Origin: an uncultured Treponema sp. | GTDB lineage: Bacteria; Spirochaetota; Spirochaetia; Treponematales; Treponemataceae | Assembly: GCA_905372265.1 (NCBI GenBank) | Contig: CAJPOL010000094.1 | Coordinates: 1 to 6,532 of the forward strand | Reading direction: 5' to 3' | DNA length: 6,532 nt | Shown: positions 1-5,104 of the stretch, piece after piece | Position numbering within the stretch: position 1 is the stretch's first letter | How the letters are laid out: every line of letters starts with the position of its first letter | Notes under the pieces: model-generated | Told to the model about the DNA's origin: nothing | Seen by the model: only the letters and a program-made list of their open reading frames with translations | Databases searched by the model: none | Position numbers and translations under genes: made by a program

Positions 1-511
1 TCTGCAACAAGGGTTTATCGTATTCATCTACAAGGATAACTACTTGTTTGCCGGTTTGCTTATAAGCAGTTTTCAGCAATTTTTCAAAGCGCGAGGCAAA
101 AAACGGCTGTTCTTTTTCTCCTGTTTCGATATCGTATGAGAACTCCTCGCTCTCTAACAATACATGGAGCCGCTCATTTAACGCCTTAGGGTCGGTATAG
201 TTACCAATATTAAAATCCAGATACAGCACCGGATATACTTCCCATGCAGCTCTGTTTTCTTGTACGGCTTGCTCTTCTTCCGCTTTTTCGAGATACAAAC
301 CGGCAAACAGTTCCTTTTGTCCTAAAAAATATGCAGCGAGTGTTGAAAGGAAGAGGCTTTTTCCAAATCGCCGCGGGCGGCTTAAAAAATAAGGATTAGA
401 GAACTGGGTAAGGCTCCAAACAAATGCTGTTTTGTCAACATAAAGACACCCTGTTCTGCGCAGCTTTTCAAAACTCTGTATGCCAACCGGCAATTTCCGT
501 GCAATAGTCAT
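1..511 (-). CDS. AAA-ATPase-like protein (PF09820 type), N-terminal part, cut by window edge
   Basis: The minus strand is open from an ATG at 511 to the left edge (170 codons seen). The N-terminus has the family opening LPVGIQSFEKLRRTGCLYVD (residues 7-26). A Walker A-like block follows at 44-56 (SRPRRFGKSLFLS, with GKS for nucleotide binding), and a Walker B-like block at 157-168 (VVILVDEYDKPL, acidic pair in DEYD). This is the known pattern of the AAA-ATPase_like family, usually 500-600 residues with a C-terminal PD-(D/E)XK nuclease-like domain, which would lie outside the window. The cellular role of the family is not established; a defence or mobile-element link is often proposed. An in-frame TAA lies shortly upstream of the ATG, so no earlier ATG can be used. 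There is no Shine-Dalgarno sequence, and the promoter places the ATG near +1. The family call is firm; the function is open. Confidence 0.9.
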   Translation of the reverse strand, partial: MTIARKLPVGIQSFEKLRRTGCLYVDKTAFVWSLTQFSNPYFLSRPRRFGKSLFLSTLAAYFLGQKELFAGLYLEKAEEEQAVQENRAAWEVYPVLYLDFNIGNYTDPKALNERLHVLLESEEFSYDIETGEKEQPFFASRFEKLLKTAYKQTGKQVVILVDEYDKPLLQ

Positions 512-517
512 GATGAT

Positions 518-546
518 AGTATAGCATGGTTAGTACCGTTCGGCAA
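518..546 (-). promoter_or_regulatory. Promoter of the AAA-ATPase-like gene, predicting a leaderless mRNA
   Basis: Read on the minus strand: -35 TTGCCG (546-541), 17-bp spacer, extended -10 TGC-TATACT (the -10 hexamer at 523-518), then six bases to the ATG at 511. Transcription would start at or next to the A of the ATG. This explains the missing ribosome binding site. The elements are read directly; the leaderless start is inferred. Confidence 0.7.
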
Positions 547-579
547 TTTGTACCGATACCCCACCATCACCAGCACACC

Positions 580-633
580 GGAAACAGGTACGGAAGTACG
601 GGCAGACGTGCCACATGAAGTCTAGTGGTTTCC
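580..633. repeat. Cluster of inverted repeats with possible branched fold
   Basis: An outer pair GGAAAC (580-585) / GTTTCC (628-633) encloses two small tetraloop hairpins: GTAC-GGAA-GTAC (588-599) and GGCA-GACG-TGCC (601-612). On the plus strand this is followed by a T-rich run (635-644). Both strands stay open here: plus strand about 509-624 with no stop, minus strand down to the TGA overlapping the AAA gene's ATG. It could be a small RNA, a degraded dispersed repeat, or chance; stems are short. Confidence 0.3.
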
Positions 634-692
634 CTTATTTTTTTCTAAACCCATCATAGACTCATTTGATTGCGGTATCATTTTTCAAAAAT

Positions 693-749
693 TTATTCGT
701 ACGAGGGTTTCATACCCCGACGCTTCTTGAGTCGGGGTATGATGATTTT
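693..749. repeat. Hairpin-forming dispersed repeat, copy 1
   Basis: A 57-base unit beginning TTATTCGT and ending GATTTT, matching 1386-1442 at roughly 80 percent with one base inserted and one deleted. It contains a perfect 12-bp stem (710-721 with 731-742, core ACCCCGAC/GTCGGGGT) around the 9-base loop GCTTCTTGA. It lies 14 bases beyond the LysM stop codon, so it could block exonucleases or help end that transcript. No T-run follows the stem on the minus strand, so it is not a standard intrinsic terminator. Confidence 0.75.
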
Positions 750-755
750 ATGGCG

Positions 756-1283
756 CTACTGCGGTTTATCCATATATTTTATGCGTTTTTGCAATCGTTT
801 CATCATAGTGAACTTTTTTTCTTTTTTATATAGTTTAATACACTGCTCAAATTGAGATTTCGCTTTTTGCCGATATTCAGGATGAGCCATAAATTCCTGA
901 AAATCCGGAATATTCAGCGTCATACCGGGGCGTATCTTATCGGGATGCTTTATTATCCCTTTATTCATCACCATGATAATGGGAAAATAGTAGGCTCTAT
1001 CAAGATTTCCAAAGTGCTTCAAGGCAATTCGTGAAAGAATATCTCCTTTAACAACGGTGTATTTTTTGACACTTACCGTTTTCGGTTTTACCTCCGGAAC
1101 AGGTTCTTTTGGTTTAGGCTGTTCCGGTTTGGGAGCAGGAATAGGCTCCGGCGCCGGTTCTTTCGCAGGTGCCTCCTCTATCCGTTGAGGTTCTTCTTTC
1201 GGCGGGGGCGGCGATGTTGCACACGATGTGAACAAAGAAAATACCGCTATTGATAATAGCAAAAAGAAAATTGCTTTTTTCAT
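756..1283 (-). CDS. LysM-domain lipoprotein
   Basis: A 175-residue protein. Residues 1-20 form a lipoprotein signal peptide: MKK, a hydrophobic stretch rich in I, F and L, then lipobox LFTSC with the lipidated cysteine at 21. Residues 25-70 are a Pro/Glu/Lys-rich linker able to reach across the periplasm. Residues 73-126 form one LysM domain (KKYTVVKGDILSRIA at the start, DKIRPGMTLNIP at the end), a fold that binds N-acetylglucosamine-containing glycan such as peptidoglycan. Residues 128-172 are a basic, probably helical tail. The likely role is a membrane-anchored protein that contacts the cell wall; no catalytic domain is seen, and the exact function is unknown. The ATG at 1283 has an AGGAG 9 bases upstream and a strong promoter. 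It is transcribed divergently from selA, with hairpin-repeat copies on both sides. Confidence 0.9.
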   Translation of the reverse strand: MKKAIFFLLLSIAVFSLFTSCATSPPPPKEEPQRIEEAPAKEPAPEPIPAPKPEQPKPKEPVPEVKPKTVSVKKYTVVKGDILSRIALKHFGNLDRAYYFPIIMVMNKGIIKHPDKIRPGMTLNIPDFQEFMAHPEYRQKAKSQFEQCIKLYKKEKKFTMMKRLQKRIKYMDKPQ

Positions 1284-1292
1284 CTGTAATAA

Positions 1293-1297
1293 CTCCT
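1293..1297 (-). promoter_or_regulatory. Ribosome binding site of the LysM gene
   Basis: AGGAG on the minus strand, preceded by AAA, nine bases before the ATG at 1283. It fixes the start and contrasts with the neighbouring selA and AAA genes, which have no such site. Confidence 0.85.
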
Positions 1298-1305
1298 TTT
1301 CCGTT

Positions 1306-1335
1306 ATTATACATGAGAATAAAAAATTTTATCAA
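1306..1335 (-). promoter_or_regulatory. Promoter of the LysM lipoprotein gene
   Basis: On the minus strand: -35 TTGATA (1335-1330; one change from consensus), 18-bp spacer with a T-run, and a consensus -10 TATAAT (1311-1306). The start would fall near 1299, giving a leader of about 16 nt containing the AGGAG. Confidence 0.8.
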
Positions 1336-1337
1336 TA

Positions 1338-1356
1338 ATAGCACATCTTTTGCTAT
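1338..1356. promoter_or_regulatory. Possible operator: inverted repeat abutting the LysM -35
   Basis: ATAGCA (1338-1343) and TGCTAT (1351-1356), perfect 6-bp arms with a 7-bp spacer, lying two bases upstream of the LysM -35 box. The position suits an activator or repressor site. Short arms make chance possible. Confidence 0.3.
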
Positions 1357-1385
1357 GAAACAAAGAGTTTTAAGCAGCAACTTTG

Positions 1386-1442
1386 TTATTCGTGCGGAGG
1401 GGTTAATACCCCGATGCTTCTTGAGTCGAGGGTGTTGATTTT
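1386..1442. repeat. Hairpin-forming dispersed repeat, copy 2
   Basis: Same orientation and length as the copy at 693-749, sharing TTATTCGT, ATACCCCGA, GCTTCTTGAGTCG and TGATTTT. The stem is imperfect but still folds with one bulged A and G-U pairs on the right arm, which hints that structure is retained. It sits in the divergent LysM/selA promoter region, upstream of both promoters. Confidence 0.7.
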
Positions 1443-1523
1443 CAGCGATTGGTATTGCGTTTGTTTTTTCGCTGCTGCATTCAAATGGCAAAAACTGATT
1501 TCCATGCTGATGCGTTGTCCTTA

Positions 1524-1552
1524 TTGGAGGATTTCGCTTTATATGATATAAT
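1524..1552 (+). promoter_or_regulatory. Promoter of selA-selB, predicting a leaderless selA mRNA
   Basis: -35 TTGGAG (1524-1529), 17-bp spacer, extended -10 TGA-TATAAT (1544-1552; hexamer 1547-1552), then six bases to the ATG at 1559. The expected +1 is the A of the start codon. The TGA of the extended -10 is also an in-frame stop for selA, which excludes any longer N-terminus. The geometry matches that of the AAA-ATPase-like gene. Confidence 0.75.
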
Positions 1553-1558
1553 TTAAAA

Positions 1559-2902
1559 ATGCATATTTCATTGGCAACCATACCGCAAGTTGAAAAGCTG
1601 CTGTCTGATGCGGCGCTTGCAGACTGCATCGCGCAACTCGGCAGACCGGTTGTATCTGCTATTATAGCGGACTATCTGCATCATGTAAGAAAAGAGGCCT
1701 TACAAGGAACACCGGTTCCGTCATTTGCCGAATGTGTGGAAGAAGGAAAGAAACGCTGTCTCCGCTGTGCACGTAAGCGGATCTCACGGGTAATAAATGC
1801 AACCGGCATTATTTTACACACCAACTTAGGGCGTAGTCCCCTTCCGCACGGCGTCTGGGATGCGGCAAAAGAAGCCGCTCAGTCGTATTCTGCTATTGAG
1901 ATGGATTTAGAGGACGGAAAACGGGGAAAACGCTTTCCGTTCGCGCTTGAGGCGATGAAAACCCTCGTGCATGCGGAAGCGGCGCTCATGCTGAACAATA
2001 ATGCCGCAGCCGTTTTCTTGCTCTTAAAAGCGCTTGCAGGGGGAAAAGAGGTTATCGTATCGCGCGGCCAGCAGGTGCAAATCGGCGGAGGGTTCCGCAT
2101 CCCCGACATTTTACGGGAGGCCGGCTGTACGCTGGTAGAAGTCGGCACGACCAATATCACCACCATTAAAGATATAACCGGAGCGCTTACCGATCATACG
2201 GCAATGGTGCTGTGGGTACATAGCTCAAACTATAAAATCCGCGGCTTTACGGAATACCCTTCGCTACAGGCAATACGGAAAGCGCTCCCGCCGGAGATTA
2301 TTCTTGCAGCGGATCAGGGGTCGGGGAATATCTCGCTTACGATTGAAGACGAACCCGATGTACAGGGAATCCTAAAAGAAGGAGCCGATCTTGTCTGCTT
2401 CTCGGGAGATAAAATCTTCGGCGGCCCGCAATGCGGCTGGATTGCCGGTAAAAAGGCGCTGATAGATGTCATTGCCCGCCATCCGCTGATGCGCACCTAC
2501 CGGATAGGCCGCGCAGTTGCCGCCCTTATGGAGGAGACGCTGGTTTATTACTTAAACAATGGGAAAAGCGCGGCGGCAGAAGCGTTGCAGTGTGATCAAA
2601 CCATAATAAAAAAGCGCAGTGAAAATATGATCGCGCAACTGCCGCCTGATTCCGCTGAGGTCATATCCTATCCCTTTTCATTGGGCGGCGGCAGTACGCC
2701 TGATGCGGCATTTTCTTCGTGGGCAATTGTTCTGCACGGTATACGGAAACCGGAAGAAGCAAAGAAAGCCCTGCGCTTTTGCCGGATTCCGATTATCGCT
2801 ATTATCTCGGATAACCGGCTTATAGTACACCTTGCTTCGGTTGATCCCGCCGATGACTCGTATATAGTACAGCAATTAAAAATGCTTAAAGAGGTTTACT
2901 GA
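1559..2902 (+). CDS. selA: L-seryl-tRNA(Sec) selenium transferase (SelA)
   Basis: A 447-residue PLP enzyme of the cytoplasm that converts Ser-tRNA(Sec) to Sec-tRNA(Sec) using selenophosphate; the family forms a decamer. Residues 1-65 match the small N-terminal tRNA-binding region (IPQVEKLLSD resembles the E. coli LPAIDRLLRD). Family blocks follow: INATGIILHTNLGR (79-92), MLNNNAAAV (144-152), VSRGQQVQIGGGFRIPDILR (167-186), EVGTTN (194-199), HSSNY (221-225), and SGDKIFGGPQCG (282-293), where Lys285 is the PLP Schiff-base lysine. HPLMRTYRIGR (308-318) keeps the two arginines of the usual HPLxRAxRxDK block but has GR in place of DK. The length is normal (E. coli 463). The ATG at 1559 lacks a Shine-Dalgarno sequence and is probably leaderless. 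The gene ends with TGA, 2 nt before selB. Confidence 0.97.
   Translation: MHISLATIPQVEKLLSDAALADCIAQLGRPVVSAIIADYLHHVRKEALQGTPVPSFAECVEEGKKRCLRCARKRISRVINATGIILHTNLGRSPLPHGVWDAAKEAAQSYSAIEMDLEDGKRGKRFPFALEAMKTLVHAEAALMLNNNAAAVFLLLKALAGGKEVIVSRGQQVQIGGGFRIPDILREAGCTLVEVGTTNITTIKDITGALTDHTAMVLWVHSSNYKIRGFTEYPSLQAIRKALPPEIILAADQGSGNISLTIEDEPDVQGILKEGADLVCFSGDKIFGGPQCGWIAGKKALIDVIARHPLMRTYRIGRAVAALMEETLVYYLNNGKSAAAEALQCDQTIIKKRSENMIAQLPPDSAEVISYPFSLGGGSTPDAAFSSWAIVLHGIRKPEEAKKALRFCRIPIIAIISDNRLIVHLASVDPADDSYIVQQLKMLKEVY
2891..2894 (+). promoter_or_regulatory. Ribosome binding site of selB, inside the end of selA
   Basis: GAGG (within AAAGAGG) lies ten bases before the selB ATG, inside the last codons of selA. 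With the 2-nt gene spacing this suggests translational coupling. It matters because selA itself seems to lack a ribosome binding site. Confidence 0.6.
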
Positions 2903-2904
2903 TT

Positions 2905-4680
2905 ATGGCATATATTTTAGGAACAGCAGGTCATGTCGATCACGGCAAAACCGCATTAGTAAAATGTCTGACCGGTGTGGAAACAAGCCACATACCGGAG
3001 GAAAAAAAACGAGGCATGACTATCGAACTCGGCTTCGCTTCATTGGAAGACCCCGTTCACGGAACGGTCGGTATCGTCGATGTTCCCGGCCACGAACGCT
3101 TTATCCGGAATATGGTTGTCGGAACATGGGGTCTTGATGCAGCCTTGCTCATTGTAGCGGCGGATGACGGCTGGATGCAGATGTCGTCCGATCACCTGCG
3201 GGTACTGAAAGCCATGCATATCGAAGCAATTCTTTTGGTTATCACCAAAGCGGACTTAGCAAGCGGCGACCTCATTGAGCTGATACAAGAGGATGCTGCG
3301 AAGCATTGCCGCGATATTCTGGGAAGAGATATCCCGTCTGTTGCCGTTTCAGCGCATACCGGAGCGGGAATAGACCGCTTAAAGGAACGGATAACGGAAT
3401 TGCTCACAACAGTCCGCCGCTCTCAACCGGATAAAGCTTTTTTATATATCGACCGCGTATTCACACTGAAAGGTATCGGCACAACGGTAACCGGCACCCT
3501 CCGCGGCAAAAGCATCGCCGTTGGAGATCAGCTTTCGCTCTATCCGGGTAATACCGAATGCAGGATTAAAAGCATTCAGAATCATCATGCCGATGTCTTG
3601 TCATCGGAGGCTGGAATGCGGACCGCGCTCAATCTAAAGCTGTCCGAAAAAGACAAAGTGGAACGCGGTATGCTGCTTGCAGGGCACGGAGAAAGCCCGA
3701 TACTTCAAGGAATGGAACTGCTCATCCGAATCGATGAATACTTTATGCAAACGGAGAGCGGTACGGGAATAAAAAATCATAGCGAACTGGAAATCGCAGC
3801 AGGCAGTACCCATGCCATCGGCGCTATTCATTTTCATAAGGGCGACAATTCACTTGCGCGGGTATCGCTGCAGGAACCGATAGCGTGCAGCTGGAATCAA
3901 AGCGCCGTTCTCATCCGGCATGGAGGAAGCGCCGTTCTGGCATCGTGCAGAATTTTTGCCGCCTTTGATTCGTATGAGTACGCAGTCTTTAAACAACTGT
4001 TTTCCGTATACGCTTTACGGGAATTGCCGTCATGGAAAAGCTCCGGCTTTTTTATCAATGGTTATATTGAAAAAGATAACGCTGAAATACGGGAACTGTC
4101 CAATGATGAGAAAGAGGTTACAATCTGCGGAAATTGGATACTTGCTGCAAAAAAATTGACTGAATGGGAATCGAATATTTTGAATACGGCGAAAAAAAGT
4201 CAAGCAGGGTTCACTGTTGAAGAACTTGATATCTCCATACCGGTCAAAATTAGACTTGCGGCACTGAAAAAGCTCTGTGCGGAAAAGAAGCTCATCTGCG
4301 AAGGCTCCGTGTACAAAACGGCGGGAGCAGGCGAAACACTTTCAAAAAGCGCACAGCACTTATTGCAGCTCGCCTTAAAAGCAGGCTTTGACGGTATCGA
4401 GATAGATAAAGTCCAGCTGCCGCAGGCGCGCAAAGATGCCCGCGATCTCGTCAAACTGGGGAAGCTCATCGTTTTAGAAGATTTTCTTCATTACCATCGG
4501 GACATCTATGAAAAAGCCGTCGGCGCTATCTTGAAAGGGAAAAATGCCGGCGCTGTTATTACAATTGCCGACGCTCGAGCTGCTTCAGGCCTCTCCCGCA
4601 AGTACATTATTCCGCTCCTCAATGTAATGGAAAAGAATGGAAAGGTAAGACGGGAAGGAAACGACCGCATCGTGTTGTAG
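2905..4680 (+). CDS. selB: Selenocysteine-specific translation elongation factor (SelB)
   Basis: A 591-residue GTPase that brings Sec-tRNA(Sec) to the ribosome at UGA codons by binding the SECIS hairpin. G1 is GTAGHVDHGKT (6-16), switch I EEKKRGMTIELGF (32-44), G3 DVPGHE (59-64), G4 TKAD (114-117; Thr first, as in E. coli SelB), and G5 SAHTG (149-153). Domain 2 lies about 174-260 (FTLKGIGTTVTGTLRG, 186-201) and domain 3 about 265-352. The C-terminal winged helices that bind SECIS RNA span about 415-591 and end in the family signature SGLSRKYIIPLLNVMEKNGK (561-580). The length fits E. coli SelB (614). Domain 3 is divergent: the usual GDRF and T(I/V)GGG blocks are not recognisable near 328-350. 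The gene is in an operon with selA; no clear terminator follows it. Confidence 0.97.
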   Translation: MAYILGTAGHVDHGKTALVKCLTGVETSHIPEEKKRGMTIELGFASLEDPVHGTVGIVDVPGHERFIRNMVVGTWGLDAALLIVAADDGWMQMSSDHLRVLKAMHIEAILLVITKADLASGDLIELIQEDAAKHCRDILGRDIPSVAVSAHTGAGIDRLKERITELLTTVRRSQPDKAFLYIDRVFTLKGIGTTVTGTLRGKSIAVGDQLSLYPGNTECRIKSIQNHHADVLSSEAGMRTALNLKLSEKDKVERGMLLAGHGESPILQGMELLIRIDEYFMQTESGTGIKNHSELEIAAGSTHAIGAIHFHKGDNSLARVSLQEPIACSWNQSAVLIRHGGSAVLASCRIFAAFDSYEYAVFKQLFSVYALRELPSWKSSGFFINGYIEKDNAEIRELSNDEKEVTICGNWILAAKKLTEWESNILNTAKKSQAGFTVEELDISIPVKIRLAALKKLCAEKKLICEGSVYKTAGAGETLSKSAQHLLQLALKAGFDGIEIDKVQLPQARKDARDLVKLGKLIVLEDFLHYHRDIYEKAVGAILKGKNAGAVITIADARAASGLSRKYIIPLLNVMEKNGKVRREGNDRIVL

Positions 4681-4788
4681 CGGTTTTCGTACATCTTGGG
4701 GAAAAATGAGTTTTTTGGAAAAACCATTGTTTTTTGCGGTTAGTTTTTATCACGGCTTGTATCCTTTCCCCTCTGTATAATCCTTGGC

Positions 4789-4805
4789 AAAAAGTTACAC
4801 TTTTT
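4789..4805. promoter_or_regulatory. Inverted repeat just upstream of the 4808 promoter
   Basis: AAAAAGT (4789-4795), TAC, ACTTTTT (4799-4805): perfect 7-bp arms, ending two bases before the -35 at 4808. It could be an operator, an A/T-rich promoter-boosting element, or a weak A-U hairpin at the 3' end of the selAB transcript. CCTTG occurs on both sides (4782-4786 and 4806-4810). Confidence 0.3.
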
Positions 4806-4807
4806 CC

Positions 4808-4836
4808 TTGCAGGGTTTTCTTTCCCATGCTATAAT
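4808..4836 (+). promoter_or_regulatory. Promoter P1 upstream of the chemoreceptor
   Basis: -35 TTGCAG (4808-4813), 17-bp spacer, extended -10 TGC-TATAAT (4828-4836). The start would be near 4843, giving a leader of about 260 nt to the receptor ATG. That transcript would carry the stem-loop at 4848-4896 and the start of the 4940 short ORF. A GTG at 4844 opens a 15-codon frame (MLDLPFNTGVSRYLQ) that would be leaderless; I regard it as probably chance. Confidence 0.6.
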
Positions 4837-4847
4837 TCTTTTAGTGT

Positions 4848-4896
4848 TGGATTTGCCGTTCAATACAGGGGTTAGCCGGTATTTACAGTAAATCCG
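4848..4896 (+). other. Predicted stem-loop in the P1 leader
   Basis: TGGATTTGC (4848-4856) can pair with GTAAATCCG (4888-4896), nine pairs including two G-U. An inner stem AATAC (4862-4866) / GTATT (4879-4883) sits above an internal loop. It matches no riboswitch class I recognise and no T-run follows it, so it is not a simple terminator. Confidence 0.35.
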
Positions 4897-4931
4897 CATA
4901 AAAAATTATTCTTTTATATAGGGAAAGGAGC

Positions 4932-4959
4932 TTGACAAAATGAAAAATACTTATATAAT
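4932..4959 (+). promoter_or_regulatory. Promoter P2: consensus boxes directly before a poly-C tract
   Basis: -35 TTGACA (4932-4937) and -10 TATAAT (4954-4959) both match consensus exactly, with a 16-bp spacer. The usual start, about 7 bases after the -10, is near 4966, inside the C10 run (4961-4970). It would give a leader of about 139 nt for the chemoreceptor. Its boxes overlap the start of the short ORF at 4940, so P2 transcripts lack that ORF's ATG. Confidence 0.75.
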
Positions 4960-4990
4960 ACCCCCCCCCCTATCTTTTGGAAATATATAG
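4940..4990 (+). CDS. Possible phase-variable upstream ORF (16 codons with C10)
   Basis: ATG at 4940 is preceded by AAAGGAG (4924-4930) with a nine-base gap, an excellent ribosome binding site. The frame encodes MKNTYIIPPPLSFGNI and stops at TAG 4988-4990; the three prolines come from the C10 tract. With one C more (or two fewer) the frame runs to TAA 5101-5103, one base before the receptor ATG, giving 54 residues with the hydrophobic stretch ALFLIFIL near the end. With one C fewer it stops at TAA 5028-5030. The longer peptide resembles nothing I know. This could be a regulatory leader ORF, a contingency membrane peptide, or a chance ORF; it needs transcription from P1 or farther upstream. Confidence 0.35.
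   Translation: MKNTYIIPPPLSFGNI
4961..4970 (+). repeat. Homopolymeric C10 tract
   Basis: Ten consecutive C residues begin one base after the P2 -10 box. Long G/C homopolymers are classic slipped-strand mispairing sites, and Treponema pallidum is known to have variable poly-G tracts near the start sites of some tpr genes. Length polymorphism is inferred; only one length is visible here. Confidence 0.95.
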
Positions 4991-5104
4991 CACATCTACT
5001 GCGTCGTACGCTGAAAATACAATGTATTAAAACCTCCATAGCAGAACATGCGATTACTACTACTGCACTATTTCTGATTTTCATCTTAAAAAAGGAGAGG
5101 TAAA
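4971..5104 (+). other. Chemoreceptor 5' leader
   Basis: An untranslated region with the present C10 length, apart from the short ORF's last codons. Visible elements are a palindrome AATACA-A-TGTATT (5016-5028), a small GCGT-CGT-ACGC hairpin (5001-5011), and ACCTC (5032-5036), which could pair with GAGGT (5097-5101) over part of the receptor's ribosome binding site. None is strong alone. No tRNA gene is seen between selB and the receptor. Confidence 0.4.
5092..5097 (+). promoter_or_regulatory. Ribosome binding site of the chemoreceptor
   Basis: AAGGAG ends seven bases before the ATG at 5105. It is followed by AGG and a TAA (5101-5103) that is the stop codon of the alternative upstream frame, so termination-reinitiation is possible. 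Confidence 0.85.

Noticed and set aside
693..749. Standard terminator for the LysM gene
   Set aside because: The stem is strong, but on the minus strand the next T-run is about 20 bases away, and the same unit occurs upstream of the gene, so it is listed as a repeat.
670..855. Plus-strand ORF of 61 codons
   Set aside because: It runs through the hairpin repeat and is antisense to the end of the LysM gene, with no start signals.
1114..1629. Minus-strand ORF of 171 codons
   Set aside because: It overlaps the LysM signal-peptide region, both promoters, a repeat and the selA start in another frame; no domain, no ribosome binding site, atypical composition.
2900..2902. selA UGA read as selenocysteine
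   Set aside because: Readthrough would add only a few codons before a TAG, SelA proteins normally end here, and the selB start follows at once.
3920..4159. Plus-strand ORF of 79 codons inside selB
   Set aside because: It is an out-of-frame shadow within a well-supported selB reading frame.
4701..4748. Intrinsic terminator after selB
   Set aside because: Only A-T stems (for example AAAAAC-CATT-GTTTTT) beside T-runs are present; without a G-C stem it is not convincing.
4776..4781. Third promoter with -10 TATAAT
   Set aside because: No acceptable -35 at 16-18 bp, and the TG is one base off the extended -10 position.
4681..5104. tRNA(Sec) gene (selC) next to selB
   Set aside because: I looked for a TTCGAATCC-like T-arm and a long acceptor/extra arm on both strands and saw none.
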